Both the position numbers and the translations under genes were made by a program. This document shows positions 39,433 to 47,925 of a DNA stretch of 64,000 bases, in pieces; positions within the stretch are counted from its first letter, which is position 1; the number at the start of each line of letters is the position of its first letter. The notes below the pieces were generated by a model, which was given only the letters and a program-made list of their open reading frames with translations, searched no databases and was not told where the DNA came from. The DNA comes from Methanosphaera sp. (GTDB taxonomy: Archaea; Methanobacteriota; Methanobacteria; Methanobacteriales; Methanobacteriaceae), in the NCBI GenBank assembly GCA_017430835.1, contig JAFRMD010000120.1, positions 1-64,000 on the forward strand. The letters are read 5' to 3'.

Positions 39433-42315
39433 TTATTGGTAATGATATAATCCATGGAATACAATTGGTACTGTACCTGAACTGGTTGAATATGCATAAA
39501 TATGCCCATTTGAGGAATTTATGTATGCCATAGTTGATGGCCTGTCTGTTTCAATGAAAGTATTCTTACGTGGTTTATAACCAATAGTTAAACCAGTATC
39601 AACCCATTGATTTAAATTGCTTGAAGTAAAAGAGTAATTATAATTACAATACACTTCTACAAGTTTTAAACTAGTATTTGGTCTTTCTTCAACTGCTGTT
39701 CCGGAAACACTAACAACACTAGCATTACCCCATTGGCAATAACTTACAAGGTTGCTTAATGTTGTTTCTGTTAGTGCAGCTGCACTTCGCACACCAGTGA
39801 TTGCATCGTTGGCATCGTCGGCAGATTGTTGAGCTGCATCAGCAGCACTTTGAGCATTACTTGCACTTGTAGCTGCATTTGTTGCACTTGTTTGTGCGGC
39901 ATCAGCTGCGTTTTGAGCGGCAGTTACTTGTGTTTGCAAATCACCTTTAGTTGCAAAATCAACATTACCAACATTCTGTTTAAGGTTTTTAATTTTAGCC
40001 CATATACTGTCCCCATCAGCTGTAGTTTCATCAGTTCCAGTACCGTACATTTCAGCATTAGCACTATTAATACTAGTGTTTAAATTACTGATTTGCTGTA
40101 AAGCATAATTAAATCTCGCCCATAAACTCGCATCATTACTATTACTGGCCGTATTTCCACTTGCACCCACATTAGCATTTATTGTAGTTATATCTTCATT
40201 GGCTTTATTGATTTTACTCCATAAGCTTGTACCATTACTACTATCACCACTAGAACCAATCACACCATTAATACTAGTGATTTGACTTATTGCATAATTG
40301 AATTTAGCCCATAAACTTGCTCCATCATTATTAGAAGCAGAATCACCACTATTACCAACATCACTACTTAAAGATGATAATTCATCACTATTATATTTGA
40401 ATCTTGCCCATAAACTAGCACCATCGTCATTACTTGCAATGTCGCTACTGAAACCTATTTTACCATCTAAAGTTGATAATTCACTTGATAATCCTTTTAC
40501 TCTACTCCATAAGCTTGTACCACTTGTATTAGCGGCGTCACTATTGTAACCTACATTACTTATTAATGTTTTGAGTTTTGCCCATATACTGTCACCATTA
40601 GCACTATCACTATCTGTTCCAGTACCGAATAATTCTGTGAATGCATTTGCAATACTACTATTAGCACTAGATATGCTTGATTGAGTTGAAGCGATTTGTT
40701 GTTTTAAACCAGGGTTATTAGGGTCACTATTATCAATTTGATTATTTAAATCATCAATATCACTTTGCACAGTAGCTATACTTGCTTGTGCAGATTCGGC
40801 ACTACTTTTAGCAGTTTCCGCTGTACTCTTTGCAGTTTCAGCAGTTGATTTAGCAGTATTGGCTAAACTTTGCACACTATTTGCTGTGGATTGTGCAGTT
40901 GAAGCTGCGGATTGAGCATCTTTAACATTCTTTGCTAATGTACCATTCGCTGGATTCTGTAATGTTGCATTTGCATTATAATTATTACCAGTACCTTTAT
41001 ACATTTCTTTTAACAAGTCTGTTACGTCATTAGTTGCAGTTGTAATACTACTTGTTAAACTGGATATTGATGATTGTGCATTATTAATTAATTTACGTAG
41101 TGTTCCCTCAGCAGGATTGTTTTCATCACCTATAGTATCTTGTAAGTCTTGTATATCGTCTTGTGTGTCACCTATATCAGATTGCACAGCAGGAATAACA
41201 TTCGTAGTCAAATCACTAATATTACCCATGACAGAATTACTGTCCGGATTGGATTGGTCTTTATCCTCACCCCATAAATCAGTTTGCACATTACTAATAT
41301 CAGTCTGCACCGCTGGAATAGAATCCTCAGTGATTTCAGTAACATCAGCTTTAACACTGGCAATAGCACCGAATAATTTAAGGATGTTACTATTCATATC
41401 AATAGTTTCAAGGGTGATTCCTTGTTCTTGCATTTCTGCTTTGAAATCCGTTAGGTTTCCTTCAAAACCATCCAAAAACTCACCCAATACTGCAAGGTCA
41501 CTTAACAAGTTAGTTAATCTTAAACTTAAATTGGTAATGTCTGCATCGGTACTTACAAGGTCACCGTTGGCATCGAATAATGTATCGTAGAGGTTGTCTA
41601 AGCGTGTGGTTAATGTACCTGCATCAGTATTCAACTGACTAATAGTACTACTAAAACCATCCAATTGAGTTTCAAAACCAGTTAGACCATCCTCCAAATC
41701 AGAAACATTACTATTAGTAGTATCAAGATTATCTTGTAGTGTTTGTAAATCAGAATCAAAAGTATTCAACCTAGTATCAAAACTACTCATACTAGTATTT
41801 AAGGTAGTTAAAGCAGTATCTAAACGAGTGGTATCCTCATCCAGTTGATCCAAACCATCTTCTAATGCATCAATCGCAGTAATCATATTACCCACACGGT
41901 CAATAAATACTTGAAGATTATCCTTTAATTTTGTTAAATCAGAATCTAAATTCTCATTATCTTCACTGAAATCGATTAATGCTTTGTTGAAATTGGTTAA
42001 ACTAGTGTATAAACTTGTTAAGTTTGTTCTTAGTGTGGACATGTCACTGACAAGTGATAATACTGTTTCGTTTCCCTCAACAACATTAACCCACTCACCA
42101 CTACTATAAATATACAAACCACTATAATTTAAGACATATAAACACTTAGTACAAATATTCTCAGATGGTAACTCTGATACATATAAGATATTACCCTCAA
42201 AATCATCCAAATTAATATCTAAGTTTTCTAAAAGTCTTAAGATTTCATTTTGAGTATAGGTTTCACTTTTCGTATAATGCTTCTCATTAACATATTCATT
42301 TAAATTAGTTGGCAA
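39433..42315 (-). CDS. long trimeric tail fibre
   Basis: 960 aa, TTG start with GAGGTGA four nt upstream. Long heptad-rich shaft (residues about 90-560, many LNTxL/TNSNVSDLEDG repeats), then about six copies of a 35-45-residue unit containing 'G..ASN.DGASLWA(K/R)F' (560-830), an Ala/Ser-rich coiled coil, and a 100-residue C-terminal tip (SVSGTAVEERPNTSLKLVEVY...TVPIVFHGLYHYQ). The tip resembles those of 37990 and 47926. Likely the long host-recognition fibre. Confidence 0.85.
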   Translation of the reverse strand: MPTNLNEYVNEKHYTKSETYTQNEILRLLENLDINLDDFEGNILYVSELPSENICTKCLYVLNYSGLYIYSSGEWVNVVEGNETVLSLVSDMSTLRTNLTSLYTSLTNFNKALIDFSEDNENLDSDLTKLKDNLQVFIDRVGNMITAIDALEDGLDQLDEDTTRLDTALTTLNTSMSSFDTRLNTFDSDLQTLQDNLDTTNSNVSDLEDGLTGFETQLDGFSSTISQLNTDAGTLTTRLDNLYDTLFDANGDLVSTDADITNLSLRLTNLLSDLAVLGEFLDGFEGNLTDFKAEMQEQGITLETIDMNSNILKLFGAIASVKADVTEITEDSIPAVQTDISNVQTDLWGEDKDQSNPDSNSVMGNISDLTTNVIPAVQSDIGDTQDDIQDLQDTIGDENNPAEGTLRKLINNAQSSISSLTSSITTATNDVTDLLKEMYKGTGNNYNANATLQNPANGTLAKNVKDAQSAASTAQSTANSVQSLANTAKSTAETAKSTAETAKSSAESAQASIATVQSDIDDLNNQIDNSDPNNPGLKQQIASTQSSISSANSSIANAFTELFGTGTDSDSANGDSIWAKLKTLISNVGYNSDAANTSGTSLWSRVKGLSSELSTLDGKIGFSSDIASNDDGASLWARFKYNSDELSSLSSDVGNSGDSASNNDGASLWAKFNYAISQITSINGVIGSSGDSSNGTSLWSKINKANEDITTINANVGASGNTASNSNDASLWARFNYALQQISNLNTSINSANAEMYGTGTDETTADGDSIWAKIKNLKQNVGNVDFATKGDLQTQVTAAQNAADAAQTSATNAATSASNAQSAADAAQQSADDANDAITGVRSAAALTETTLSNLVSYCQWGNASVVSVSGTAVEERPNTSLKLVEVYCNYNYSFTSSNLNQWVDTGLTIGYKPRKNTFIETDRPSTMAYINSSNGHIYAYSTSSGTVPIVFHGLYHYQ

Positions 42316-42417
42316 CTACTCACCTCAAAAAAATTAATTTATTTAAGTTAAAATTTTATTTAATAAAAAAAAAATAAGAAAAAATAAAAAAAATAATATA
42401 AAATAATAATAAATTGA

Positions 42418-43011
42418 ATAAAAAAAAACAACAACGTATCTTACTACTCAAAAGATACAGGAGATTTATATATTAAAGCAAGTTGTAACAACATCGAAAG
42501 TTCAAGTGTAGCAATAACAAACAAATGGTATAATAACTCTCTCACAACCTCACACGATATGTTCACACCATCAACAACTGGAATATCCATCTCTCATTCA
42601 AGCAATGGAGTTTCAATAACTGGAAATGGAATCAATAGCGACCACTTTGCAAGTTTAGATATTCCAATGCCTACTAATTATGAATTAAGTGTTGAAATAA
42701 CTGGGATTATAATAAGTAATAAGTATAGTGCAGGGATTAGTTGTGAAGGAATATTTTGTGAAACTTCTGGGAATAATCTAAATTGGGGGAGAATTGTCGA
42801 TTTAGGAGGCAATGTTACATCTACTTCTCCTATATTAAAGGTTGGAGATACTTTAAAGTTTATTGTAAACAATGGAGTTGTAACTTGTTATCTGAACAAT
42901 ACTCAAAAGTATCAAAAACAAGCCGATAGCAGTAATCATAGTGGATTTAAAATCAAATTATATTCAAATAGAAATGTAACAATCAAGAATATGGTAATTA
43001 CAAAACTATAA
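42418..43011 (+). CDS. silent alternative C-terminal fibre cassette (no start)
   Basis: The only convincing plus-strand coding sequence. The frame opens after a TGA at 42415 and has no ribosome binding site; the first ATG (42559) is far inside. Its protein, VSYYSKDTGDLYIKASCNNI then ESSSVAITNKWYNNSLTT, matches VYYYSKDADVLNIKCSCNNI then ESSSVQIEDCWKYDSLTT in the minus-strand fibre gene opposite, then diverges, ending VTIKNMVITKL versus TVFKNLKIKSL. Both cassettes are about 190-197 codons and converge with overlapping stops (CTATAA, 43006-43011). Read as the switched-off partner of an invertible fibre tip. Confidence 0.85.
   Translation: MKKNNNVSYYSKDTGDLYIKASCNNIESSSVAITNKWYNNSLTTSHDMFTPSTTGISISHSSNGVSITGNGINSDHFASLDIPMPTNYELSVEITGIIISNKYSAGISCEGIFCETSGNNLNWGRIVDLGGNVTSTSPILKVGDTLKFIVNNGVVTCYLNNTQKYQKQADSSNHSGFKIKLYSNRNVTIKNMVITKL
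42436..42456 (+). repeat. inversion site, left copy
   Basis: GTAT-C-TTACTACTCAAAAGAT. The last 16 nt are identical to the inverted copy at 43582-43597; GTAT is shared as well, with one differing base between. In the plus frame it encodes VSYYSKD. Confidence 0.8.
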
Positions 43012-44625
43012 AGACTTGATTTTTAAATTCTTGAATACTGTCCATCTTCCATTGTGGGTTTTAAATCTTAAAGTATTGTTCTGTGTAACATTAGTTATTG
43101 TACCTTTCAATACTCCATTTTGATAAATCTTCATAGATTGTGTTGATGAGTCAAATTCATATTTTAAAGTATCCCCATTTATCCAATCCCAATTCTCAAG
43201 ATTATACTCTATAATTGGAGCAGAACTGTCAGTAATATTGTATTTGTAATATCCGATTTTTGAGTAAGTTACATCTCGAACAACAGATACATTTTCAACT
43301 ACACATTCTGATGTATAATCAGTTGTTACAAATGAATTGATGTCTATTTCAACACTATATTTATTTGGGAGTGTTAAATCAAGATATTTTATTAATGTGT
43401 CTGTTGTAGCAGTTCCTTTTATCTTTACTCCATCATTGGAGTATGTGAGTGAAGCAGAACCTTTGGTAACACTTAATCGATTGTTATTTGTGGTTAATGA
43501 GTCATATTTCCAACAATCTTCGATTTGTACTGATGATGATTCAATATTGTTACAAGAACATTTTATATTTAAAACATCTGCATCTTTTGAGTAGTAATAT
43601 ACGGAACATATACCGGACGAATCAGTAGTCGCAGTTCCAATATTCGAGATAACAGTACCAGCATCATGGTCAACAATATCGAAACTGACTGTTTTTCCAA
43701 CAACCGGGTCGTTGTTACTGTCTAATACTGTTGCGGTTAAAAGTGCTGACTCACCATCAACATATGAGAGAATAGCAGAATCGGAAGGACTGCCAATTGC
43801 TTGATTGTTACTATCACAGACAGTGGCGGTTAATGTTACGCTTGATACAGGTACATGTACGCTTACACTGTTACTGTTACTTGCACTGTCTTCGTAGAAG
43901 TCGTTTGCTGAATCATAGATGGCGTGTATGCTTAAATTCCCAGTCACGGTTGGTGTGTATGAGTAACTGTATTCTCCATCGATGTTGGTTGTGCAGGTTC
44001 CTAGTAAAGTGTTACCATTGTAGATTTCAATGGTTGCTCCTTGTATTTCTCCACCGTGCATATCAACATTACTTTGGCTTGTGTCATCATAACTGGATGT
44101 TAATACTCCTGTTATATTGAATGGTACGCCGACTGATGCACTACTTGGGCAGGTGCATGTTATACTAGTGTCTAGTTCTATTCCACGTTGTGTTGGTGGA
44201 ACACTCAACACTTTAGCAATATTAGTAGCTAAACCATCATTAACGGATGCTCCTATTACTCCCATACTGGTTAAGTTAGATACTAATGCTGCATTAGCAT
44301 TGTAAATATTCTGTGCATGACTATTATTATTTACAGTTAATGTTATTGTGTTACTTTGATGTATAATTTCAGATACTTCTTCTGTTTGTAGTACTATATT
44401 TATTATTCCAGTGGTTTGTGGATAGTATTTATATATTAATAATCCATTAGTAACACTATCACTAACATCTACTAATTCAGTTAATTCATTATTAACTATA
44501 TTATATAATTTGAATTCTTCATAAGTATTGGTTAAATTAGAGACATCACATACGAAAGTTACACTGTGTCCTAACTTAAAATTATTATTATCATTTATTA
44601 AAGTTAAATCATTATTAATACTCAA
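43006..44625 (-). CDS. Ig-like tail fibre/adhesin with switchable C-terminus
   Basis: 539 aa, TTG start with GGAGGGGG 7 nt upstream. Fixed part: an N-terminal domain (1-100), then two or three bacterial-Ig-like domains (ITCTCPSSASVGVPFNITGVL..., VTLTATVCDSNNQAIGSPSD...VDGESALLTATVLDSNNDPVVGKTVSFDI). From residue about 342 the sequence lies inside the invertible segment: a linker and a 150-residue lectin-like beta domain (DGVKIKGTATTDTLIKYLDL...WDWINGDTLKYEFDSSTQSMKIYQNG). The tip should bind the host surface; the current orientation expresses this cassette. Confidence 0.85.
   Translation of the reverse strand: MSINNDLTLINDNNNFKLGHSVTFVCDVSNLTNTYEEFKLYNIVNNELTELVDVSDSVTNGLLIYKYYPQTTGIINIVLQTEEVSEIIHQSNTITLTVNNNSHAQNIYNANAALVSNLTSMGVIGASVNDGLATNIAKVLSVPPTQRGIELDTSITCTCPSSASVGVPFNITGVLTSSYDDTSQSNVDMHGGEIQGATIEIYNGNTLLGTCTTNIDGEYSYSYTPTVTGNLSIHAIYDSANDFYEDSASNSNSVSVHVPVSSVTLTATVCDSNNQAIGSPSDSAILSYVDGESALLTATVLDSNNDPVVGKTVSFDIVDHDAGTVISNIGTATTDSSGICSVYYYSKDADVLNIKCSCNNIESSSVQIEDCWKYDSLTTNNNRLSVTKGSASLTYSNDGVKIKGTATTDTLIKYLDLTLPNKYSVEIDINSFVTTDYTSECVVENVSVVRDVTYSKIGYYKYNITDSSAPIIEYNLENWDWINGDTLKYEFDSSTQSMKIYQNGVLKGTITNVTQNNTLRFKTHNGRWTVFKNLKIKSL
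43582..43602 (-). repeat. inversion site, right copy
   Basis: Reads GTAT-A-TTACTACTCAAAAGAT on the minus strand (16-nt core at 43582-43597), coding VYYYSKD in the expressed fibre gene. Confidence 0.8.
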
Positions 44626-44678
44626 AAATAACCCCCTCCAAAATATTAATAAAATTTTTTTATTATTCTATTTTTTTT

Positions 44679-44843
44679 TTAATTTGTAATATAATCATCC
44701 AAATCACCGATTAAGTCATCTACACTTGCTTGTGTTGCATATTTATTATCTGATTGAGTTTTAGTGTAGTGATTCTGCCCTACAAGTGACATTATATGAT
44801 TGTATAAGCCTGATAATGGATTAATAATTTCTTCTTCAGTCAT
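44679..44843 (-). CDS. small fibre-associated protein, 54 aa
   Basis: MTEEEIINPLSGLYNHIMSLVGQNHYTKTQSDNKYATQASVDDLIGDLDDYITN. The last 13 residues are almost identical to the C-terminus of the spike protein at 56942 (VQDLIGDLDDYITG), and the middle (HYTKTQSDNKYA) is a phage-fibre trimerisation-like motif also seen as KHYTKSETYTQNEI in the 39433 fibre. It may cap or anchor fibres. Confidence 0.7.
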   Translation of the reverse strand: MTEEEIINPLSGLYNHIMSLVGQNHYTKTQSDNKYATQASVDDLIGDLDDYITN

Positions 44844-44858
44844 AATCTTTATTTTTTT

Positions 44859-45056
44859 TTATTCATTTTCAATAATTGTTAAAACATCAACACTAGTAAT
44901 ATTGATTAATAAAATATTATCATCTGTTTCTTTTAATTTTAAATAATTTTCTTCTTCCTCACCAAGTTCTATGCATTCTCCATAGAAACTGAAGTTGCCT
45001 ATGAAAACTTTAACTGTTTTATTTATAATATCTGATGGAATTGCACTAAAATTCAT
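44859..45056 (-). CDS. small beta-rich protein, 65 aa
   Basis: MNFSAIPSDIINKTVKVFIGNFSFYGECIELGEEEENYLKLKETDDNILLINITSVDVLTIIENE. The strand pattern (V.V.IGN...G.C.EL.....YL.L......LINI.SV) is reminiscent of an Sm-like fold, at low confidence. It sits among fibre genes. Confidence 0.7.
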   Translation of the reverse strand: MNFSAIPSDIINKTVKVFIGNFSFYGECIELGEEEENYLKLKETDDNILLINITSVDVLTIIENE

Positions 45057-45070
45057 AATTTTTTAAAGTA

Positions 45071-45105
45071 TCAAAAAAAAAAGAGAGATTTTTTCACTCT
45101 TTCAA
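45071..45105 (-). terminator. candidate hairpin terminator between fibre genes
   Basis: Minus strand GAAAGAGTG...CTCTCTTTTTTTTTT: 6-bp AAAGAG/CTCTTT stem followed by a long T run. The gap 45057-45227 holds no gene. Confidence 0.4.
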
Positions 45106-45227
45106 TTATTTATTTTTTATTGAATGAATAATTAAAGGAAGAAATTAAATTTTATATATTTTCCTCCCTAAAATCATCCATTTAACATATTTTTTTATCT
45201 AAATGTTTTTTCCTTTTTATATCCAGT

Positions 45228-46148
45228 CTAGGATTGTTGGGATTGTCCGTAACTGATTAAATTTTGGATAACACCATCCAATTCATCAGTCCAATCACTA
45301 GCAGTTAAAACACCATTAGTAGTAGTTGTAATAACTTTACCACTAGTACTACCGATTGCACCGGAGGTGCTGATGTTACCAATGCTTGCTTGACTGGTTA
45401 CTGCTCCACCAGTTGTGGTGGTTACAAAGTAATCAGCGTTGGAACCAATTTTACCATCATTGGTTAAGTTACCATGAGTATGTGAGACATCTGCTTTGCC
45501 AGATAAGTCGATTCTTGCTGTATCGACTTTTTCCCAGTCATACTCGTAACTTCCACTGGAACCAGTTCTGACAGTTACGTAGATTTCATAATTGTCATTG
45601 GTTGCTGAGGTGGATTCTGCAACAAGGTAGAATTTGTTCATTGTACTTGCTGCTGCAGTTGGTAATGATACTGCTACTTCTATTAATTCTACGGATAATA
45701 ATGCACCTAATTTAGTATCAATAGCTGCATTAATGGAAGCTTGAGTAGTAGCAACATTACCAATATTAGAATAAGTTGCAGTATCAGTAATTGTACTGGA
45801 AGCTTGTGTGTGGTCTGCAGGAGTGAAAGTTTGTGGAACATCCTCTAAGTCATTGTAACTTCCACTTGTTGCAACAGTTGCTAAGTCTGCACTGTTTGCT
45901 TTACCAGATATGTCTTGGTGTTCGGTTAAATATGCATTAGTATCAATAGTACCATCATTTTTTATTAAACCTGCAGTGTTGCTGGTGGATATGAAGTTAC
46001 TATCATTGGTTAAGTCAGATGTTTTTGTTGGTATTTCAACATTATCTGCTTTTGCTTCTAATGCAGTGTCTAATTCAGTTTTATCGTAAAACCATTGTTT
46101 GTTTAATGTTCTTAAATGTTCGTATAATGTTTGATTACTTACAGCCAT
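45228..46148 (-). CDS. tail fibre protein, 306 aa
   Basis: Phage-collar/fibre style: MAVSNQTLYEHLRTLNKQWFYDKTELDTALEAKADNVEIPTKTSDLTNDSNFIS, then Ala/Ser/Thr-rich shaft and VELIEVAVSLPTAAASTMNKFYLVAEST, a beta domain of fibres. Ends DELDGVIQNLISYGQSQQS, close to the end of the next fibre (ELDKVIQNLIDE). Confidence 0.82.
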   Translation of the reverse strand: MAVSNQTLYEHLRTLNKQWFYDKTELDTALEAKADNVEIPTKTSDLTNDSNFISTSNTAGLIKNDGTIDTNAYLTEHQDISGKANSADLATVATSGSYNDLEDVPQTFTPADHTQASSTITDTATYSNIGNVATTQASINAAIDTKLGALLSVELIEVAVSLPTAAASTMNKFYLVAESTSATNDNYEIYVTVRTGSSGSYEYDWEKVDTARIDLSGKADVSHTHGNLTNDGKIGSNADYFVTTTTGGAVTSQASIGNISTSGAIGSTSGKVITTTTNGVLTASDWTDELDGVIQNLISYGQSQQS

Positions 46149-46238
46149 AATATATCTAATTTTTTACCAAAAAAAATATTTTAAAAAAATATTGTTTATA
46201 TATTTTTTTATATTTAAATAAAATTCGATTTTTTTATT

Positions 46239-47045
46239 TTATTCGTCTATTAAATTTTGGATTACTTTATCCAATTCCGTAGCAAAGTCAAAATCATCCT
46301 TTTTACCAGCTAACGCTGTGGCGATAGCATGGTTTGCAACTGGATAATTACTATCCATATCCAGTTCATCATCAACAATTAATGAGTCTGGATCAAAACC
46401 ATCAAGTTTCATTTTATCCTCTTTGGACATGAAACCATCATCGGTACTGGTTGCAAGAGAATGGGTATGATTCTTATCTGCTTTATCATCCAATAAGTTT
46501 TGGAAGTCTGTTGCAAACACTTGTATTAGAAGGTTAACATCTTCTTCTGTAAGTGAAGGTAAGTAAACGGATTCTAATAATTTACTACCATTAAAAACAT
46601 GCAAATAATTATTATTATAAGCAATGCTATCGAATTTTGTATCTAATGAATCAAATATTTCCACAAATACATCCTTTTTAGATGGGCAACTATGATGATG
46701 ACCATTATGAGGATGATGCATATGATTTTTGTATCCTGATTCAATTATACTTACAGTTACATTGTTGGTTGAGATTAAATCCCCACCGTAAACAGCGACT
46801 TTGAAGTTTGCTCCTTCTAAAACTTCATCGGGGACTAAACATGTTAATATATCACTATCCTTTCCAAGATGGACTTTTGTTATTTTACCCCATCCATCTG
46901 TGAAGATTGCGAATTTATGGAGTTCATCCCATTCAGAGTCTATGAAAGTAAATTTACAAGTGTATACGTTCTTATTGTTACTTACAACATTTGTTGTATC
47001 TACTCTTCTGAGTTGTTGATTATTTACTACGAATTCTAAACTCAC
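46239..47045 (-). CDS. tail fibre / receptor-region protein, 268 aa
   Basis: GTG start at 47045 is chosen because GGAGGG lies 10 nt before it; a TTG at 47063 would place that site inside the gene. N-terminal beta domain (SLEFVVNNQQLRRVDTTNVVSNNKNVYTCKFTFIDSEWDEL...), typical of phage proteins placed before fibres, then a His-rich linker (KNHMHHPHNGHHHSC) and fibre repeats (LLDDKADKNHTHSLATSTDDGFMSKEDKMKLDGF). The HxH linker could hold metal as in T4-type fibres. Confidence 0.8.
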   Translation of the reverse strand: MSLEFVVNNQQLRRVDTTNVVSNNKNVYTCKFTFIDSEWDELHKFAIFTDGWGKITKVHLGKDSDILTCLVPDEVLEGANFKVAVYGGDLISTNNVTVSIIESGYKNHMHHPHNGHHHSCPSKKDVFVEIFDSLDTKFDSIAYNNNYLHVFNGSKLLESVYLPSLTEEDVNLLIQVFATDFQNLLDDKADKNHTHSLATSTDDGFMSKEDKMKLDGFDPDSLIVDDELDMDSNYPVANHAIATALAGKKDDFDFATELDKVIQNLIDE

Positions 47046-47063
47046 AAAATACCAACCCTCCAA

Positions 47064-47760
47064 TTTATATAATCATATAAAAAAAGAATAGTTTTTTTTA
47101 TACCTTGTTCAACAACTACCATATCATTTTCATTTTTTTTATTTGTCAATATAAAAAAATAAAACAAAAAATTATTAATTTAATTATTTTTTAATCCCTA
47201 TTTTATAGTCTTTTATAAATATAACTTTTTTTTATGAAAAAAAATTGAATTTTAAATTTAAATAATCATAGGTGGGGTGAAGTCTTATTTTTTTCCCATT
47301 AAATTATAAAAATAAAGTTTAAAATTTCATATTTTCTTTTACATGCATTTTATTTTGAAGAAAAAAAGAATAAAAAAATTATAAAAATATTATTTTATGT
47401 TTTTATTTTTGAGGGAAAATATAAAATAAAAATCCATTCTATTTTTTTATATTATAAAAAATTTTCACACCATTTTTTTTATACACATACATGAAAAAAA
47501 AATTAAGAAATTTTATATCTCATCTTATACTAGGGGGGAAAAGAATAAATTTTTTTTCCACCCAATCACCTTTGAAAAATACTTAAAAAAAAATTCTAGA
47601 AAAAAAAGTAAAAAAAGTAATAAAAAAAACGTTTTATTTAAGGGAAAAAATATTGTTTTATTTTATTTTTTTTTGACATTCCCAATTAATGTTTTTTTTT
47701 TGCATCAACAGAAAAAAAATGATTTTCTGTATCATCTGCAATATTTTTACCAAAATAGTT
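47064..47760. other. AT-rich noncoding block inside the fibre region
   Basis: About 700 nt of A/T runs without a believable ORF. It has a TAGGGGGGAAAAGAATAAA segment near 47531 that resembles TTAGGGGGGAAAGAGGTTAA at 2024-2043 in the other large noncoding block. Possibly a boundary where a fibre gene was lost, or a regulatory/packaging element. Confidence 0.5.
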
Positions 47761-47901
47761 TTATTTTGTTCTTACTACATACCCCTCTTGGAGCATACAT
47801 TCATTCCGTACAAGATAACAACATTTTTCAAGGTCATGATTGCATGTTCTACGATTACAACAACCATCACAAAATGAATTATCCTCTGATTTCCTAACCA
47901 T
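47761..47901 (-). CDS. small cysteine-rich protein, 46 aa
   Basis: MVRKSEDNSFCDGCCNRRTCNHDLEKCCYLVRNECMLQEGYVVRTK: seven Cys and one His, consistent with one or two zinc ions. GAGG sits close to the ATG. It lies between two fibre genes, an unusual place for such a protein. Confidence 0.6.
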   Translation of the reverse strand: MVRKSEDNSFCDGCCNRRTCNHDLEKCCYLVRNECMLQEGYVVRTK

Positions 47902-47925
47902 TATCCTCTTTTTTTTATACTCTTT

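Larger units (their letters stand above)
42436..43602. other. putative invertible tail-fibre tip segment
   Basis: 1167 bp bounded by inverted copies of TTACTACTCAAAAGAT and containing two convergent C-terminal cassettes. The reading frame across the repeat is the same on both sides (GTA TAT TAC TAC TCA AAA GAT versus GTA TCT TAC TAC TCA AAA GAT), so inversion would join the fixed N-terminal 341 residues to the other cassette without frame change. The logic equals the Mu G-segment, but the sites and host differ. Confidence 0.82.

Noticed and set aside
42559..43011. Plus-strand ORF as an independent gene starting at the ATG at 42559
   Set aside because: No ribosome binding site or promoter precedes it, and clear homology to the opposite fibre gene begins about 40 codons before this ATG.
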